DNA of 6,307 nt from an uncultured Collinsella sp. (GTDB lineage: Bacteria; Actinomycetota; Coriobacteriia; Coriobacteriales; Coriobacteriaceae). The notes under the pieces were generated by a model. That model was not told the origin of the DNA. It ran no database searches and saw nothing but the letters and a program-made list of their open reading frames with translations. The translations under genes were made by a program, and so were the position numbers. The DNA lies in contig CAAENO010000206.1 in assembly GCA_900757385.1 (NCBI GenBank), positions 1 through 6,307 of the forward strand. The letters run 5' to 3'. Position 1 is the stretch's first letter; every line of letters starts with the position of its first letter. This document shows positions 4,660 through 6,307 of the stretch, piece after piece.

Positions 4660-6149
4660 TAGGCAGTGTACGAGATGGTGGCGGCTACGGCGTGGCGCCA
4701 GCCGGTGATCTTTTTGGCGCGCTCGTCGGCGGTCATGGCAGGCTCCACGATGCCGCGGGCCCCATAGACGTCGACGACATCGCGCGTATACATGCCCAGC
4801 GCAATGCCGCAGGCCCAGGCCGCACCCAGGCCGCTCATCTCGTCGTTGCTCGCGATGCGGATAGGCGAGCCAACCAAGTCGCTCTCAAACTGCATCAGGT
4901 ACGCATCGCGCGTGGGACCGCCGTCAACGCGAAGCTCGGCAAGTGCCGCGCCCGAATCCTCGACCATTGCGTCAATTACGTCAAAGATTTGATAGGCAAT
5001 CGATTCGTCTGCAGCTTTTACGAACTCCGCGCGACCCGTGGTGCGCGTCATGCCAAAGACGCAGCCCTCGGCGTCACTCGCCCAGTGCGGCGCGCCCAAA
5101 CCGGTAAACGCCGGCACAAAGTAGACGCGGCTCGCCGGATTGGCGGCGTAGCACAAGTCGGTAACTTCCTCGGGGTTATTGATGAGCTCCAGATCGTCGC
5201 GCAGCCACGTCTTGACGGCGCCGGCATAGCTCACGTTGCCCTCGAGCACGTACTCGGTCACGCCGTTCATACGCCATGCGAGCGAGCTCGAAAGCCCATG
5301 CGAGCTGGCAACGAACTCGTCACCGACGTTCATCATGACCGAGCTGCCGGTGCCATAGGTCGCCTTGGCCATACCGCGGCTGTGGCAACCCTGCGCGAAC
5401 AAGGCCGCATGGCTGTCGCCGAGCACGCCGTGAATGGGCACGGGCGCTGGCAAAAAGCCGCCCAGATCCGTCGTGCCGAACAGGCCATCGGAATCGGTCA
5501 CCTGCGGCAGGCAGGCCACGTCGACGCCAAAGGCCTCGCACACCGGCTCGCTCCAGCAGCCACGGCGCAGGTCAAAGAGCTGCGTGCGGCTGGCGTTAGA
5601 CCAGTCGCAGCGGAACTCCGCGCCGCCCGTGAGCGTCCAGACCACCCAGGCATCGATGGTGCCCAGGCACAGCTCGCCCGCTGCCGCAGCCTCGGCAGCC
5701 GCGGGAACATTCGCGAGAATCCAGGCCATCTTGCCCGCAGGGTAGTAGGGCGAGAGCACCAGGCCCGTCGTGTCACGCACCAGCTCGGCCACGCCCTCGT
5801 GCGCGGCCAGCTTGTCGCACAGCTCGCGGGCGCGGGCGCACTGCCACACCACGGCGTCGCACAGCGGCTCGCCCGTCGTGCGGTTCCAGGCAACGGTGGT
5901 CTCGCGCTGGTTGGAGATGCCGATGCCGGCGACGTCGGCCGGGTCGACCCCAGTCTCCTCCACCACGGCACGCGCCACGGCCAGCACATTGGCGGCAATC
6001 TCGGCCGGATCATGGCTCACCCAGCCGGCCTCGTTGACAATCTGGCGATGCGAGCGATCGGCACGATGAATCAGATGGCCGCCCTCGTCCACCAGCAGCG
6101 CCTTGGTGCCCTGCGTGGATTGATCGATTCCGATGATGTAGCGGCCCAT
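4659..6149 (-). CDS. FGGY-family carbohydrate kinase, glycerol-kinase-like
   Basis: This 496-residue cytoplasmic kinase transfers phosphate from ATP to a polyol or ketose. It aligns with glycerol kinase along its whole length. The phosphate-1 loop is near DQSTQGTKA (9-17). Glycerol-site residues Arg82-Glu83 (NQRETT), Trp102 (VVWQC), Tyr135 and Asp245 (GDSHAALF) are present. ATP-site motifs include YGTGSS (265-270), AFTGLGAPHW (347-356) and RVDGG (407-411). Two points differ from standard GlpK: the first loop is normally DQGTTSSR, and the Gln after the catalytic Asp is Ser246. Glycerol kinase is thus possible but another C3-C5 substrate is equally plausible, and I give no symbol. The start is ATG 6149, with GAAAGGGG five bases upstream; an in-frame TTG at 6164 overlaps that site. 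It follows a transketolase subunit gene by about 56 bases, suggesting one catabolic operon. Confidence 0.88.
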   Translation of the reverse strand: MGRYIIGIDQSTQGTKALLVDEGGHLIHRADRSHRQIVNEAGWVSHDPAEIAANVLAVARAVVEETGVDPADVAGIGISNQRETTVAWNRTTGEPLCDAVVWQCARARELCDKLAAHEGVAELVRDTTGLVLSPYYPAGKMAWILANVPAAAEAAAAGELCLGTIDAWVVWTLTGGAEFRCDWSNASRTQLFDLRRGCWSEPVCEAFGVDVACLPQVTDSDGLFGTTDLGGFLPAPVPIHGVLGDSHAALFAQGCHSRGMAKATYGTGSSVMMNVGDEFVASSHGLSSSLAWRMNGVTEYVLEGNVSYAGAVKTWLRDDLELINNPEEVTDLCYAANPASRVYFVPAFTGLGAPHWASDAEGCVFGMTRTTGRAEFVKAADESIAYQIFDVIDAMVEDSGAALAELRVDGGPTRDAYLMQFESDLVGSPIRIASNDEMSGLGAAWACGIALGMYTRDVVDVYGARGIVEPAMTADERAKKITGWRHAVAATISYTA

Positions 6150-6167
6150 GGCCACCCCTTTCAAAAC

Positions 6168-6202
6168 GAATGTGACAAAGGGGCGGTCCCTTTGTCACAT
6201 TC
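6168..6202. repeat. 15-bp perfect palindrome with five-base loop
   Basis: Positions 6168-6182 (GAATGTGACAAAGGG) are the exact reverse complement of 6188-6202, around a five-base loop GCGGT. It sits in the short gap between the transketolase stop and the kinase ribosome binding site. On the minus strand only GTTTT follows, so it is not a clear terminator. I recall similar TGTGACAAAGGG palindromes scattered through Collinsella genomes, which would make it a REP-like element, but this is from memory. It may tune kinase expression relative to the transketolase. Confidence 0.7.
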
Positions 6203-6205
6203 CAG

Positions 6206-6307
6206 TTACTCTGCGGGCAAGAACTCGGCGACGGTCTGCGCGATTCCGGCACCCGTCAGGCCGTAGTGCGCAAAGACCTCGGGGCTCGTGCCGGTGATGA
6301 CCGGCGC
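6206..6307 (-). CDS. Transketolase C-terminal subunit, last 33 residues (runs off the right edge)
   Basis: The reverse strand is open from the window edge to a TAA at 6208-6206, giving 33 residues that end in AEFLPAE. The segment SPEVFAHYGLTGAGI followed by a short amphipathic helix is the usual ending of the separate C-terminal transketolase subunit (the pyrimidine-binding plus C-terminal domain half of split transketolases). Such subunits pair with an N-terminal half, expected further right, to move two-carbon units between sugar phosphates using thiamine diphosphate. A kinase gene directly downstream suggests a dedicated sugar pathway. The piece is short, so the family call rests on the GLTGAGI tail and context. 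Frame and stop are certain. Confidence 0.72.
   Translation of the reverse strand, partial: APVITGTSPEVFAHYGLTGAGIAQTVAEFLPAE

Noticed and set aside
6150..6164. TTG at 6164 as the kinase start
   Set aside because: The frame would begin inside the GAAAGGGG ribosome binding site that serves ATG 6149, and the family N-terminus begins at the ATG.
4692..6266. A 524-codon open frame on the plus strand opposite the kinase gene
   Set aside because: It mirrors the GC-rich kinase gene, is rich in Arg, Ala, Gly and His with no recognisable domain, and the minus-strand kinase has full family motifs.

Overview
The window fits a GC-rich, anaerobic gut actinobacterium of the class Coriobacteriia, with Collinsella as the best guess. 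This rests on GC-rich codon use in the flanking genes, a stand-alone luxS, a DUF4867-type gene, a glycerol-kinase-like FGGY kinase behind a split transketolase, and intergenic palindromes of a kind I associate from memory with Collinsella. No sequence comparison was possible, so the genus is an inference. All seven genes lie on the minus strand, so transcription runs from the right end to the left end.

Right part (6307 to about 4510): the last 33 codons of a transketolase C-terminal subunit, a 15-bp perfect palindrome, and a 496-residue FGGY sugar/polyol kinase. The kinase gene ends in two hairpins, the second a strong intrinsic terminator. Kinase and transketolase probably form one pathway: a ketose or polyol is phosphorylated and the product enters pentose-phosphate-type carbon exchange. 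Next comes luxS (4505-4017), whose candidate promoter overlaps the kinase terminator.

Middle part (about 3920 to 454): a self-contained sugar-uptake operon. A BglG/LicT-family antiterminator is preceded by a leader hairpin (3837-3896), and a RAT-like element (3890-3918) overlaps the 5' arm of that hairpin. Then come a beta-glucoside-family PTS EIIBC permease without an EIIA domain and an alpha/beta hydrolase of the esterase type. This block is visibly less GC-rich than its flanks. It contains no phospho-beta-glucosidase, so the substrate may be an ester or acylated sugar, or the glycosidase may lie elsewhere. A second terminator-like hairpin sits between the permease and the hydrolase.

Left part (453 to 1): a weak terminator candidate, then an unusually symmetrical array of four TGTTCG/CGAACA hexamers (330-375) that resembles GlpR/DeoR-family operators. 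It covers the ribosome binding site and first base of the last gene, a DUF4867-like protein cut off by the window edge. No RNA genes, CRISPR arrays or insertion sequences were seen.
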